Shown: positions 1 through 8,133, counted from the stretch's first letter. The stretch is 43,483 nucleotides of DNA from Muribaculaceae bacterium (GCA_022509105.1 JAFLTV010000019.1:1-43483); one strand, 5' to 3'. A program made the numbers and translations. Notes: generated from the sequence alone by a model not told the origin.

Positions 1-137
1 AACGGAGAAAACCATCCGGGAGTGCAAAGAAAACCAACATATACGATGAATACCAAGATCGATTGGATGATTATCTTGACGATCCCGAAGATGAAATCCG
101 TTTCGACCCTGAAGTCTTCGACTTCCAAAACGATTAA
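1..137 (+). CDS. C-terminal fragment of an unknown protein
   Basis: An open frame enters from the left edge and stops with TAA at 135-137, giving about 44 residues. The fragment begins basic (RRKPSGSAKK) and becomes strongly acidic (DRLDDYLDDPEDEIRFDPE). No domain can be named from this tail. It ends 25 bases before the GIY-YIG gene on the same strand, so the two may be cotranscribed. It could be a bookkeeping tail of a DNA-associated protein, but that is a guess. Confidence 0.55.
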   Translation, partial: RRKPSGSAKKTNIYDEYQDRLDDYLDDPEDEIRFDPEVFDFQND

Positions 138-162
138 TTAAACACAAATAATTCATTATATT

Positions 163-1056
163 ATGACAGTAGAAGAATTACGACTAAAAGTTTTTCGAGA
201 CCTTGATTCTCGTGGATTAAAAAATCCTTCTATCAGGAAAGGAGCTTTTGACAAGATCCTGTCTTTCATACAAACAAATAAGATTTATATGAGAAATGGC
301 GACTTAATTTTGCCATCTGATAAAGAATCGTTGAAAACTGCCTATCAAAAATTGAAAGGGAAAAGCTTGAATAGTGCTGAAAGTAGTGTTATAAATACAA
401 TGTATGAACATTATAAAGGTAAAAAACTTTATGTTTCGGAGGTAGATAACAAAGACCAACAAAACAAAGTTGAAGAAAATGTTGAAACAATAAAAAATGA
501 TAATACCATTAAAGTAGAAGATATTGAGAAGAAATTAATAAACGGAAATTTCTTGACAGTTAATGAACTTGAAAATGGCAAGAAAGTTCCCAAAGATCCC
601 GGACTTTATTGTATAAGAATCAGAAAGGGAGTCTATTTCCCAAAAGATTATGGTAAGATTAGGGAAGATGGGATAATATATATCGGTAAAGCAGAGAAAT
701 CTTTATATAAAAGATTATGGGATCAGGAATTGAATCATAATGGACATGCCACATTTTTCAGGAGTATTGGAGCCATGTTGGGATTAAGACCTCCTAAAGG
801 TTCATTATTTGGAAGTACATCCAGAAATTATGAATTTGATTATATGGATACTGAATACATCAAGAAATGGATGAGGCAAAGTCTTTTTGTAAATTTCTTA
901 CCAATTCCTAAAAATCAGATTAAGAAGATTGAGAATAAACTAATAAAAAAATATTGTCCTTTAGTGAATATTCAGGGAAATCCAAATAAAAGTAAAGCTA
1001 TTCAAGAAGTCAGAAAGGAATGTGTTAAAATAGCTCAGTCTAAACCCTTAAATTAA
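163..1056 (+). CDS. GIY-YIG nuclease-domain protein
   Basis: This 297-residue protein carries a GIY-YIG-type fold in its C-terminal half. Visible elements are GLY at 147-149, YIG at 173-175, a following Arg in LYKRL (Arg184), a Glu in KKIENKLIKK (Glu257) and the PLVNIQGNP block near 266-273. These match the metal-dependent single-strand-cutting nuclease layout of the superfamily. The first 130 residues are Lys/Glu/Asn-rich with no domain I recognise, and may be a DNA- or partner-binding region. The gene is clearly more AT-rich than its neighbours, which hints at recent transfer. ATG at 163 follows the previous stop by 25 bases. Biological role (defence, mobile element or repair) cannot be told from sequence alone. 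Confidence 0.8.
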   Translation: MTVEELRLKVFRDLDSRGLKNPSIRKGAFDKILSFIQTNKIYMRNGDLILPSDKESLKTAYQKLKGKSLNSAESSVINTMYEHYKGKKLYVSEVDNKDQQNKVEENVETIKNDNTIKVEDIEKKLINGNFLTVNELENGKKVPKDPGLYCIRIRKGVYFPKDYGKIREDGIIYIGKAEKSLYKRLWDQELNHNGHATFFRSIGAMLGLRPPKGSLFGSTSRNYEFDYMDTEYIKKWMRQSLFVNFLPIPKNQIKKIENKLIKKYCPLVNIQGNPNKSKAIQEVRKECVKIAQSKPLN

Positions 1057-1117
1057 AAATAAAGGAAGATACATTTCTGTTATAAGAAAATGGTGTTGAT
1101 TTTTGAGAGATATAGAT

Positions 1118-1828
1118 ATGGAGAGATTTAAAGGGAAGGTTGTGGTTGTTACCGGTGGTGCGAAAGGTATCGGTGAGAGGATTGCGGAACGCTTCAGAAA
1201 TGAAGGTGCCAATGTTGAAATAATTGATAAACTTGAGGGTAATTGGTTTGTAGGTGACATCGCTGAAAAGTCGGTCATTGAAAATTTTGCTTCGTATGTA
1301 ATAAATAAACATGGGAAGGTGGATATTCTCGTGAATAACGCTTTGCCGTTGATGAAGGGTATTGACAATTGCACGTGGGAAGAATTTGTATATGCCCAGA
1401 AAGTAGGCGTGGCTGCTCCTTTTTATCTGTCAAAATTGTTTAAAGACCATTTCCCGAAAGGGGCTTCCATTATCAATATCTCCTCGTCGAGAGACAGGAT
1501 GAGCCAGCCGCAGACTGAAAGTTACACGGCGGCAAAAGGTGGCATTGCAGCATTGACTCACGCAATGGCGATGTCTCTGGCTCCAAAGGTGAGGGTGAAT
1601 TCAATTTCACCCGGTTGGATCGACACAATAGGTTATGAAGCTTCGGAGGAAGACAAAATTCAGCAGCCGGTAGGGAGAATCGGCACACCTGACGATATAG
1701 CCTCGATGGTTTTATTCCTTAGTTCCGAGGAAGCCGGATTCATAACAGGAGAAAACATTGTGATCGACGGCGGTATGACTCATCAGATGATTTACCACGG
1801 CGACAAAGGCTGGAAATTGGAGAAATAA
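1118..1828 (+). CDS. SDR-family NAD(P)-dependent oxidoreductase
   Basis: A 236-residue short-chain dehydrogenase/reductase of classical length. TGGAKGIG at 12-19 is the dinucleotide-binding glycine motif, NNA at 73-75 the structural Asn motif, SSS at 122-124 carries the catalytic Ser, and YTAAK at 136-140 carries the Tyr/Lys pair. ISPGWIDT and the late GENIVIDGG stretch are also typical. I chose ATG at 1118, with GAGAG about eight bases upstream, over the in-frame TTG at 1103. The substrate is unknown. It heads a run of four genes with spacings of 1, -7 and 3 bases, so it should be translated with the HAD, HD and DUF5131 proteins. Confidence 0.9.
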   Translation: MERFKGKVVVVTGGAKGIGERIAERFRNEGANVEIIDKLEGNWFVGDIAEKSVIENFASYVINKHGKVDILVNNALPLMKGIDNCTWEEFVYAQKVGVAAPFYLSKLFKDHFPKGASIINISSSRDRMSQPQTESYTAAKGGIAALTHAMAMSLAPKVRVNSISPGWIDTIGYEASEEDKIQQPVGRIGTPDDIASMVLFLSSEEAGFITGENIVIDGGMTHQMIYHGDKGWKLEK

Positions 1829-1829
1829 T

Positions 1830-2483
1830 ATGGAGAAAATAAAGAATATCATATTCGATTTTGACGGTACATTGGCCGACACATCCCAACTGATAGTGGC
1901 TACGATGCAGAGATCCATTGAGGAATTGCAACTTCCGTTCCGTACGTCGGAAGAAATTAAAGCTACTATCGGAATAAGGCTTGAAGAGATTCCCTCTTAT
2001 TTATGGCCCGACATTCCCGAGTTGGGTGAAAAAATGGCGACAGTCTATCGGAAAAATTTTGAACTGTTGAAAGATGAAATTCCGGCAACTTTATTCCCGG
2101 GCGTCAAGGAAACCCTGTCAAAATTAAAAGAAGCAGGCTGTAGGTTTGCTATTGCTACAAGCAGGAGCCGAAAATCTGTTGAAGAATTGACCAGGCAATT
2201 GGGATTAAGGGATTTTTTCACATATATGTTAGGAGGAGATGATGTTTCCGAGGGTAAGCCGAATCCGGAATCAATCTTCAAAATCCTGACGGAACTTGAT
2301 TGGTTAAAGGATGAAACCATGATGGTCGGCGACATGGTGGTAGATATACTGATGGGTAAGAATGCAGGAATAAGGACCTGCGGTGTAACATACGGTAACG
2401 GCAAAACGTTAGAATTAGAAGAAGCCGGGAGTGATTTCATCATTTCTGACTTTTCGAATCTGACAGAGGTTATACAATGTTAA
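1830..2483 (+). CDS. HAD-superfamily phosphatase (phosphoglycolate phosphatase-like)
   Basis: A 217-residue HAD hydrolase. DFDGTLADT near the N terminus supplies the nucleophile Asp10 and the acid/base Asp12. ATSRSR near 109-114 supplies the second motif, GKPNPE with Lys143 the third, and GDMVVD (Asp168, Asp172) the metal-binding motif. The helical cap between residues 15 and 85 places it in the phosphoglycolate/pyrophosphatase-like group (cap type I). Its start lies one base after the SDR stop. Substrate cannot be inferred; a phosphorylated sugar or nucleotide is plausible next to an HD phosphohydrolase. Confidence 0.9.
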   Translation: MEKIKNIIFDFDGTLADTSQLIVATMQRSIEELQLPFRTSEEIKATIGIRLEEIPSYLWPDIPELGEKMATVYRKNFELLKDEIPATLFPGVKETLSKLKEAGCRFAIATSRSRKSVEELTRQLGLRDFFTYMLGGDDVSEGKPNPESIFKILTELDWLKDETMMVGDMVVDILMGKNAGIRTCGVTYGNGKTLELEEAGSDFIISDFSNLTEVIQC

Positions 2484-3031
2484 GCCGGGAGAAAATAAGA
2501 AACAACAAGGAAAGAATTATCCATTTACTCAATTCCGCTAACAGAGAGGGAATGGGTAATGTGGTCGATTATCTTGAAAAGAATAATTTTTTCGAGATAC
2601 CTTCCTCCCTTCACAGGCATCATAATTGGGAAGGCGGTCTGGCTCAACATTGCCTCGGAGTATATGACAGATTGTCAAAAACCGGTGAAGATTTACCTGA
2701 AGACAGTAGGATCATAACCTCCTTACTTCACGACGTTTGTAAGTCAAGGAAGATATATAAAGATAAAAACGGAGAATGGAAGAAAAGGAGAGAGGAGGAG
2801 CTTCATATCCCGGGCCATGGCAACCGGTCGGTAAAAATCTTGGAGAAATTGGGTCTTAAACTGACCTCCGAAGAAAAAAGAGCAATAAGATGGCACATGG
2901 GAGGATGGAAGATAGGAGAAAGGCCTAAAGATGAAATCCGAGATTTCTTTGCTACAAAAAAATCGGATTTATGGAGACTGCTTCATAATGCCGACCGATA
3001 TGATGCAAGTCATAATCCACAAAAAGACTAA
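2477..3031 (+). CDS. HD-domain phosphohydrolase
   Basis: A 184-residue protein with the HD metal-site pattern: His58 in LAQHC, the His85-Asp86 doublet in SLLHDVCKS, His114 in IPGHGNRS, His140 in RWHMGG and Asp173 in NADRYD. Such enzymes hydrolyse phosphomono- or diesters, often of nucleotides. It overlaps the end of the HAD gene by seven bases, a strong sign of translational coupling. The mix of an HD and a HAD enzyme in one operon suggests sequential removal of phosphates from one compound, but this is inference. Confidence 0.85.
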   Translation: MLSREKIRNNKERIIHLLNSANREGMGNVVDYLEKNNFFEIPSSLHRHHNWEGGLAQHCLGVYDRLSKTGEDLPEDSRIITSLLHDVCKSRKIYKDKNGEWKKRREEELHIPGHGNRSVKILEKLGLKLTSEEKRAIRWHMGGWKIGERPKDEIRDFFATKKSDLWRLLHNADRYDASHNPQKD

Positions 3032-3034
3032 GTT

Positions 3035-3760
3035 ATGCCGATATGGAATCCATGGCATGGCTGCCACAAGATAAGCGCCGGGTGCAAACATTGTTACGTT
3101 TTTCGTGAAGATGCGGCTTACGGTACGGTGATTCCCACAACGGAGGTAAGGAAGACATCCTCTTTTAATCTGCCCATAAAAAGAGATCGGAAGAAGAATT
3201 GGAAATATCCCTCCGGAACTGAATTCGGGCTTTGTTTCACATCCGACCTTTTGATTGAAGAAGCAGACGGTTGGCGACCGGAAATATGGGACATGATAAG
3301 AATGAGAGATGATTGCTCTTTCTATTTCTTTACCAAAAGGATAGACAGACTGGAAAAATGTCTGCCATCCGATTGGGGAGAGGGTTGGAATCATGTGGCC
3401 ATAGGATGCACGGTAGAGAATCAGGAAAGGGCCGATTTCAGGCTTCCTCTATTCCTTTCCCTGCCGATAAAACACCGTCTTGTTATCGTTGCCCCGATGA
3501 TCGAAAGGATAGACATTCAGAGATATCTTGAACCTGAGCTGATTGAATCCGTGAGTGCCGGAGGAGAGTCGGGGAAATATGCACGTGCGCTTGACTTCAA
3601 CTGGATATTAAATTTGAGGGAACAATGCGTGGCGGCAAAAGTTCCCTTCAATTTTCATCAGACCGGCTCCTACATTATCAAAGACGGCAAACAATTTCAT
3701 ATACCAAGACCCTTGCAACATTCCCAGGCACACAGAGCCAAAGTAGATTTCACCCCCTAA
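3035..3760 (+). CDS. DUF5131 (phage Gp37/Gp68-like) Cys-cluster protein
   Basis: A 241-residue protein beginning MPIWNPWHGC. Three cysteines (10, 17, 20) form C-x6-C-x2-C, followed by Tyr, as in DUF5131 proteins; the cluster recalls the iron-sulfur loop of radical SAM enzymes. Further family-like blocks are FTKRIDRL, VAIGCTVEN and SAGGESG. No substrate is established for the family, which is common in phages and integrated elements. It starts three bases after the HD stop and ends only six bases from the convergent CobW gene, with no visible terminator between them. Confidence 0.8.
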   Translation: MPIWNPWHGCHKISAGCKHCYVFREDAAYGTVIPTTEVRKTSSFNLPIKRDRKKNWKYPSGTEFGLCFTSDLLIEEADGWRPEIWDMIRMRDDCSFYFFTKRIDRLEKCLPSDWGEGWNHVAIGCTVENQERADFRLPLFLSLPIKHRLVIVAPMIERIDIQRYLEPELIESVSAGGESGKYARALDFNWILNLREQCVAAKVPFNFHQTGSYIIKDGKQFHIPRPLQHSQAHRAKVDFTP

Positions 3761-3766
3761 GTAAAC

Positions 3767-5035
3767 TTATTTGTCGAGGCAGGCGTCGAGGAGGGCCGTG
3801 ATTGCTTCACGGTCGAGCTTCCGGCCAATGAATACTATCTTCTGCATGCGGTCGCCATATTCTTCATCCCAGTCTTTCATCAAGCCCGGTTCGCGGGCCA
3901 TAATCTGCTGCAGCTCCTCTTCGGATGCTGTGGCATACCATTTCCCGGCTTCCGTGAGTTTCTTCTGTACTCCGGCTTGTTCAAAGAGATAAGACATGTC
4001 TTTCTGGTCGGAGAAATAGCAGATTCCTTTGGCCCTGATTATATTGGAGGGCCATTGCTTGCCGACAAACCAGTCGAACTTATTGATGTCGAATGGGGTA
4101 CGACGGTAGTAAACGAAAGTGCCGATACCGTATTCCTCTGCTTCCCCTTCGCCATGGTGATGGTGATGATGGTGATGGTGGCAAACGCCATGCTCATGGT
4201 CGCAATCGGAATGATCCTCATGGTCATGATGCTCATGTTCATGCTCGTGATCATGATCATGATGGTCATGCTCATGGTGATGTTCCTCGGCTTCAATTTC
4301 TTCGAGAGGCTTTTCAATCTCCTGAATCCATGTGGCAGAGGTTACGGTTTTTTCGTAATCGAAGAGATGTGTGTCGAGGAGTTTATCGAGGTCTACGTTG
4401 CAATAATCGCAGTCGATGATTTCGGCCTTCGGCTGGATTGCGCGGATGATATCGCGTATATGCCGGAGGTCGGCCGGAGAAACGTCGGAACTCTTGTTGA
4501 GAAGTATGATATTGCAGAATTCAATCTGTTGGATAACCAGGTTTTCGATATCTTCCTCCTCGATTTTGGATGACTGGAGTTTGTCGCCGTTTTCGAATTC
4601 GCTTTTGAGCCGGAGGGCATCGACGACAGTGACTATAGCGTCAAGACGCGGAGCGGCCTCCTTGGTGAGTTCCGGAGCGGCGAAAGGCATCGAACAGAGA
4701 GTGCGCGCTATTGGTTCGGGTTCGCAGATGCCGCTTGCCTCGATCACGATATAGTCGAAACCTGCAGTCATGAGTTCGGATACCTGCTGCATGAGATCGT
4801 TCTGGAGAGTGCAGCAGATGCAGCCGTTCTGGAGGGCAACGAGACTGTCGTCGTTGGAACTTACTACGCCGCCTTTGGCTATGAGAGAGGCATCGATGTT
4901 TACTTCCCCGATATCATTTACGATTACGGCAAAGCGAATTCCTTTGCGGTTGTTGAGGATTCTGTTGAGGAGTGTTGTTTTGCCGCTGCCCAAATAACCG
5001 GTCAGCAGCAATACAGGGATATATTTTTTTGTCAT
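3767..5035 (-). CDS. CobW-type GTPase with His-rich metal-binding linker
   Basis: A 422-residue G3E-family metal chaperone GTPase. The Walker A motif GYLGSGKTT is at 13-21, the CxCC metal motif (GCICC) at 71-75, and NKSS at 180-183 stands where NKxD is usual. A C-terminal CobW domain follows the linker. Residues 251-294 are almost entirely His, Asp and Glu, ending in nine consecutive His, which should bind zinc, cobalt or nickel. Family members deliver metals to target enzymes or act in zinc homeostasis. It begins two bases after the stop of the upstream lipoprotein, so the pair forms one operon. The His-coding DNA near 4150-4290 is a low-complexity CAT/ATG-like tract prone to length change. 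Confidence 0.9.
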   Translation of the reverse strand: MTKKYIPVLLLTGYLGSGKTTLLNRILNNRKGIRFAVIVNDIGEVNIDASLIAKGGVVSSNDDSLVALQNGCICCTLQNDLMQQVSELMTAGFDYIVIEASGICEPEPIARTLCSMPFAAPELTKEAAPRLDAIVTVVDALRLKSEFENGDKLQSSKIEEEDIENLVIQQIEFCNIILLNKSSDVSPADLRHIRDIIRAIQPKAEIIDCDYCNVDLDKLLDTHLFDYEKTVTSATWIQEIEKPLEEIEAEEHHHEHDHHDHDHEHEHEHHDHEDHSDCDHEHGVCHHHHHHHHHGEGEAEEYGIGTFVYYRRTPFDINKFDWFVGKQWPSNIIRAKGICYFSDQKDMSYLFEQAGVQKKLTEAGKWYATASEEELQQIMAREPGLMKDWDEEYGDRMQKIVFIGRKLDREAITALLDACLDK

Positions 5036-5037
5036 AA

Positions 5038-5589
5038 CTATTTATCGGAGAGGTAGCTGTTGATTTCGGAAATACAGGAGGAGGCTTCGCCTACGGGGCA
5101 GGGGAGCTCGATAAAGCCTGTGACTCTCGCTCCGGGTATAATGGCGTTTTTCAGCTGTTCGGGAGTCGGGACAGCCGGCAATTCGGCATATTCAGCGAAT
5201 GTGTAGGTGGTGAAGACAGAGTTCTGTCCGAAACCCTGGTTGTTGAGCCACCAGCCGTTTGCCAGTTGGATAGGCTTGGAATCGGCGGTGATGTCGGTGG
5301 GTGCCGGGAAATATATGATCTCGCCGTTGTTGTTGAGAGTGATGGCCACATTGTTAGCATAGTCTCCGCTCATGCGGAAGGCTGTGGCGTTTGGAATCAT
5401 GCCCTGAGTGGGAAGCTTCACCCGGTTGGTTGGTACTTCAATCTTCGGCATTTTATCTTTCGGGAGCATCATGTCATCAATTTTATAGGGGTCGGATACT
5501 TTGCCGGCATCGGGAGAATAGACGTATCTGTGGGATGTGCATGACATGGCCAATAATACCAAAGGGAGAATAAACAATGAGGTTTTCAT
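5038..5589 (-). CDS. Small lipoprotein of unknown function, cotranscribed with CobW GTPase
   Basis: A 183-residue protein with a lipoprotein signal ending LLAMSC (Cys17). The mature part contains Pro-rich stretches and the segment GWWLNNQGFGQNS, but I recognise no family. It probably sits in the outer or inner membrane leaflet facing the periplasm. It is the first gene of a two-gene unit with the CobW-type GTPase, so a metal-related role is possible, though nothing in the sequence (few His or Cys residues) shows metal binding. Confidence 0.75.
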   Translation of the reverse strand: MKTSLFILPLVLLAMSCTSHRYVYSPDAGKVSDPYKIDDMMLPKDKMPKIEVPTNRVKLPTQGMIPNATAFRMSGDYANNVAITLNNNGEIIYFPAPTDITADSKPIQLANGWWLNNQGFGQNSVFTTYTFAEYAELPAVPTPEQLKNAIIPGARVTGFIELPCPVGEASSCISEINSYLSDK

Positions 5590-5662
5590 ATCAGTAGAGT
5601 TTATGTGTTAATAATGCTTTCCGAGTTTAGTCTCTTCAAGACTATGGAGAGGGTTCAAGATG

Positions 5663-5697
5663 CAAATTTACAATTTTATATTTAATTAGACTCCAAA
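5663..5697 (-). promoter_or_regulatory. Putative Bacteroidetes promoter for the lipoprotein-CobW operon
   Basis: On the minus strand TAAATTTG (plus 5663-5670) matches the -7 consensus TAnnTTTG, and TTTG (plus 5694-5697) lies 23 bases upstream, a little farther than the usual 19-21. It would give a leader of about 70 bases. Confidence 0.5.
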
Positions 5698-5719
5698 CTA
5701 AGGGAAAAGTAAAAAATTA

Positions 5720-5751
5720 AAGTCTTGAAGTCTTGTGAAGTTTTGAAGTTG
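5720..5751. repeat. Short imperfect tandem repeat (AAGTCTTG-like)
   Basis: Four consecutive units AAGTCTTG, AAGTCTTGTG, AAGTTTTG and AAGTTG run between the GH97 3' hairpin and the lipoprotein promoter. Unit length drifts between 8 and 10 bases. No function is visible. Confidence 0.5.
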
Positions 5752-5761
5752 GGGATGGAAA

Positions 5762-5796
5762 GGGGAGGGCCGGGCCTTCACGGCCAAACCCTCCCC
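5762..5796 (-). terminator. GC-rich hairpin, probable end of the GH97 transcript
   Basis: GGGGAGGG at 5762-5769 pairs with CCCTCCCC at 5789-5796, and an inner GGCC/GGCC pairing extends the structure. On the minus strand the hairpin is followed by TTTCC, a weak U-tract. It lies about 65 bases past the GH97 stop. Confidence 0.55.
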
Positions 5797-5861
5797 GGAT
5801 AATCAACTAAATGTTTCTTAAAAGTGGTTCATACTGTTTTAAGGATAGGAATTAAGAAGAA

Positions 5862-7976
5862 CTATTTCCGAATTGGACTAACTTTAATTGCAGCTCCACC
5901 GCCCGGGGCGAGGTGCTGTTTGAGTTTGGTTTTATTATTCACTTTTTTCTTAGTGATAATGTAGGCTTGCTGATTGTCTAAATAATGCGCATTTGGAGCG
6001 TCGGCATAGATTGTGGCCTCGTAAGAAACACCGGGTTCCAAAAACGAGAAATCTATCACGGCATCACGTGCATTATCATCAGTGATAGCACCCACAAACC
6101 AATCGTCGGAATTCTTATCCTGACGCGCTACTGTGATGTAGCGAGCCGGCTCGGCTTCCAGATATTTTGAATCTTTCCATTCCACGGGCACTTCCTCGAT
6201 GAATGTGAAAGCGTCGGGGAAACGTTGGTAGTTTTCAGGCAGGTCGGCCGCCATCTGCATAGGACTCGGCATCGTGAGATAGAGAGCAAGCTGGCGAGCG
6301 AGTGTGCTCATAGCCTTACCGGTTTTACCCTCGTTGTAATAGCTGAGGTCTAACTGGAAGAGGCCCGGAGTATAGTCCATCGGTCCGCCTTTCAGACGTG
6401 TGAAGGGAAGAATGGCAGTGTGAGACGGAGGATTGCCGCCCATAGATTCAAATTCACCGCCACGTGCCGATTCCTGAGCCAGCCAGTTGGGATACGTGCG
6501 TATAAGTCCTGTGGGTCTGGGAGCCTCATGACTGTCTATCATGATTTCATAGTCGGCAGCCTTTTCGATTACATACTGAGCATGGTCTACCATACCTTGG
6601 GAGGTGTGATGCTCGGAACGAGGTATGATTGCGCCTACATATCCGGTCTTCACTGCGTCATAATTGTTGTCTTTCATGAATTGGAAGGCACGGTCGAGCT
6701 GACGTTCATAATCCTGAGCGTTGGCTGCAGTTTCATGATGCATCACGAGTTTCACTCCCTTCTCCTTGGCATAATCGCGAAGATAGGGGAGGTCGAAATC
6801 CGGGTAATGTTTGTCGAAGAGGAACTGACGGTTTTTGCGATAACTTGCCCAGTCTTCCCAGCCTTCGTTCCAACCTTCCACGAGAACTGCGTCAATGCCA
6901 TGGTCGGCTGCGAAATCTATATATTTCTTCACATTTTCAGTATTTGCTGGATGGCGACCGTTGGGTTTCAGTTTCGTATAGTCGGTGACACCCGGTTTAG
7001 CACGGTAATCATCGGAATATGCCCAGGTTTTCTCTCTTCCGGTGAACATTTCCCACCATACGCCGATGAACTTCATCGGTTTGATCCATGAGGTGTCTTC
7101 GATCTTGCTTGGTTCGTTGAGATTAAGGATAAGTTGGGAAGCGAGAATCTCGCGAGCGTCATCGCTGACGATTATTGTGCGCCAGGGAGTGTTGAAAGGC
7201 AACTGGATATAACCACGCACTCCGAGCTTATCGGGAGTGAGATGAGTCTTCATCCCGTAAGTTTCAGGATTGATATCAAGCTGAATTGCCGGGAATCCGA
7301 TGAGGGCGGCCTCATGGATATTGATGTAAAGGCCGTCGTCGGTTTTTGCGAGCATAGGAGTCTGGATGGTCTTTTCCAGATCTTTAGTTCGCTGGCTTTC
7401 AGAATGGCGACCCGCATACTTCTTCATAGCTTCCGGCATTTCAGAGATGCGAGCCTCCGTGAAAAGATATTCGTCTGTGTCATAGTCTCCCGGGATAGCG
7501 AAAAGAGTGTGGTCTGCCGGGAAGTTAAACTCACTGATTTCATCGAGGACAGCGAGATAATTGGCCTTATCCTGGAGAGGGAACTCATAACGGAACCCCA
7601 TGCCGTCGTTAAAGACACGGAAACAGACATTCATCAGAAGACCGTCGGTGTTTTGAAGGTTGACAGTCAGTTGGTTGAAATGGTTGACGATGTCTTGGTA
7701 TTCTCCCCATACCGGATGCCAGGTTTCATTGAAAGACGCTGTGTCGGTGCTTAGGATTTTGAAATTATCCTTAAACTTAGCCTCTTTCGCTACAAGACCG
7801 AGCTTGCTATCAACGATAACGGGTTTTCCTTTGTAGGAAAGGTTATAGTATGGTTCACCCTGGGCGTTGACGTCGACATTGAGGAGAAGGTTGCCGTCGG
7901 GCGAGGAAATATCGGCGGCCGCCATGTTCAAGGCGACGGCAGCACACATCGAAATCAAAGCTTTAAATCTATTCAT
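5862..7976 (-). CDS. susB: GH97 alpha-glucosidase, SusB-like
   Basis: A 704-residue secreted glycoside hydrolase of family 97 with a short signal peptide (cleavage near AAA, about residue 20). It has the family layout of an N-terminal beta-sandwich, a central barrel and a C-terminal sandwich. Glu367 (VEGWN), Glu415 (MHHET), Glu484 (DSHEAPRP), Glu502 and Glu508 (QESARGGEF) keep exactly the mutual spacing of Glu391/439/508/526/532 in Bacteroides SusB, the catalytic and calcium-binding set. KTGYVG at 443-448 has Gly where the retaining GH97 group has its Asp nucleophile, so an inverting alpha-glucosidase acting on starch oligosaccharides in the periplasm is expected. It lies downstream of the GH13 gene on the same strand, but a 488-base gap holding an opposite small gene separates them. 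Confidence 0.93.
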   Translation of the reverse strand: MNRFKALISMCAAVALNMAAADISSPDGNLLLNVDVNAQGEPYYNLSYKGKPVIVDSKLGLVAKEAKFKDNFKILSTDTASFNETWHPVWGEYQDIVNHFNQLTVNLQNTDGLLMNVCFRVFNDGMGFRYEFPLQDKANYLAVLDEISEFNFPADHTLFAIPGDYDTDEYLFTEARISEMPEAMKKYAGRHSESQRTKDLEKTIQTPMLAKTDDGLYINIHEAALIGFPAIQLDINPETYGMKTHLTPDKLGVRGYIQLPFNTPWRTIIVSDDAREILASQLILNLNEPSKIEDTSWIKPMKFIGVWWEMFTGREKTWAYSDDYRAKPGVTDYTKLKPNGRHPANTENVKKYIDFAADHGIDAVLVEGWNEGWEDWASYRKNRQFLFDKHYPDFDLPYLRDYAKEKGVKLVMHHETAANAQDYERQLDRAFQFMKDNNYDAVKTGYVGAIIPRSEHHTSQGMVDHAQYVIEKAADYEIMIDSHEAPRPTGLIRTYPNWLAQESARGGEFESMGGNPPSHTAILPFTRLKGGPMDYTPGLFQLDLSYYNEGKTGKAMSTLARQLALYLTMPSPMQMAADLPENYQRFPDAFTFIEEVPVEWKDSKYLEAEPARYITVARQDKNSDDWFVGAITDDNARDAVIDFSFLEPGVSYEATIYADAPNAHYLDNQQAYIITKKKVNNKTKLKQHLAPGGGAAIKVSPIRK

Positions 7977-7997
7977 ATTTTAGTTGTTTTGTAAATT

Positions 7998-8056
7998 CTT
8001 GAGGATAGTTTAAATCCTCAAGCTAAAGCATTAGGTTAGGAGGCTTTGCTGCCTCC
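7998..8056. other. Two adjacent inverted repeats upstream of the GH97 gene
   Basis: CTTGAGGAT (7998-8006) and ATCCTCAAG (8014-8022) form a perfect 9-bp stem with a 7-base loop. GGAGGC (8039-8044) and GCCTCC (8051-8056) form a second 6-bp stem. Either would fold in the leader of GH97 mRNA or act as operator half-sites. On the minus strand neither is followed by a U-tract. CAAAAGTA at 8056-8063 would give a minus-strand TAnnTTTG -7 box for GH97, but no -33 partner is visible. Confidence 0.5.
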
Positions 8057-8097
8057 AAAAGTAGAAGAGGAGAATCTCATTATAAAATGAACTATAA

Positions 8098-8129
8098 GTT
8101 GCATAAATTGAACTTATTTATTATCTTTG
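8098..8129 (+). promoter_or_regulatory. Promoter of the small structured transcription unit
   Basis: TATCTTTG at 8122-8129 fits the Bacteroidetes -7 box TAnnTTTG exactly, and GTTG at 8098-8101 gives three of four -33 bases with 20 bases between. Transcription should begin near 8134, giving a leader of about 150 bases before the 46-codon frame. Confidence 0.7.
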
Positions 8130-8133
8130 CTTT

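Noticed and set aside
4150..4290. Low-complexity CAT/ATG-like tract as a separate repeat or regulatory element
   Set aside because: It is fully explained by His, Asp and Glu codons of the CobW linker.
3977..4573. A 198-codon Met-rich plus-strand frame opposite the CobW gene
   Set aside because: Its Met/Val-rich stretch is only the complement of the His-rich linker codons.
6420..7754. Long plus-strand open frames (223 and 206 codons) opposite the GH97 gene
   Set aside because: They are antisense shadows of the GH97 coding sequence with no recognisable domain.
7998..8056. Terminator of the GH13 operon
   Set aside because: The two stems are not followed by a U-tract in the minus direction and lie 400 bases past the GH13 stop.
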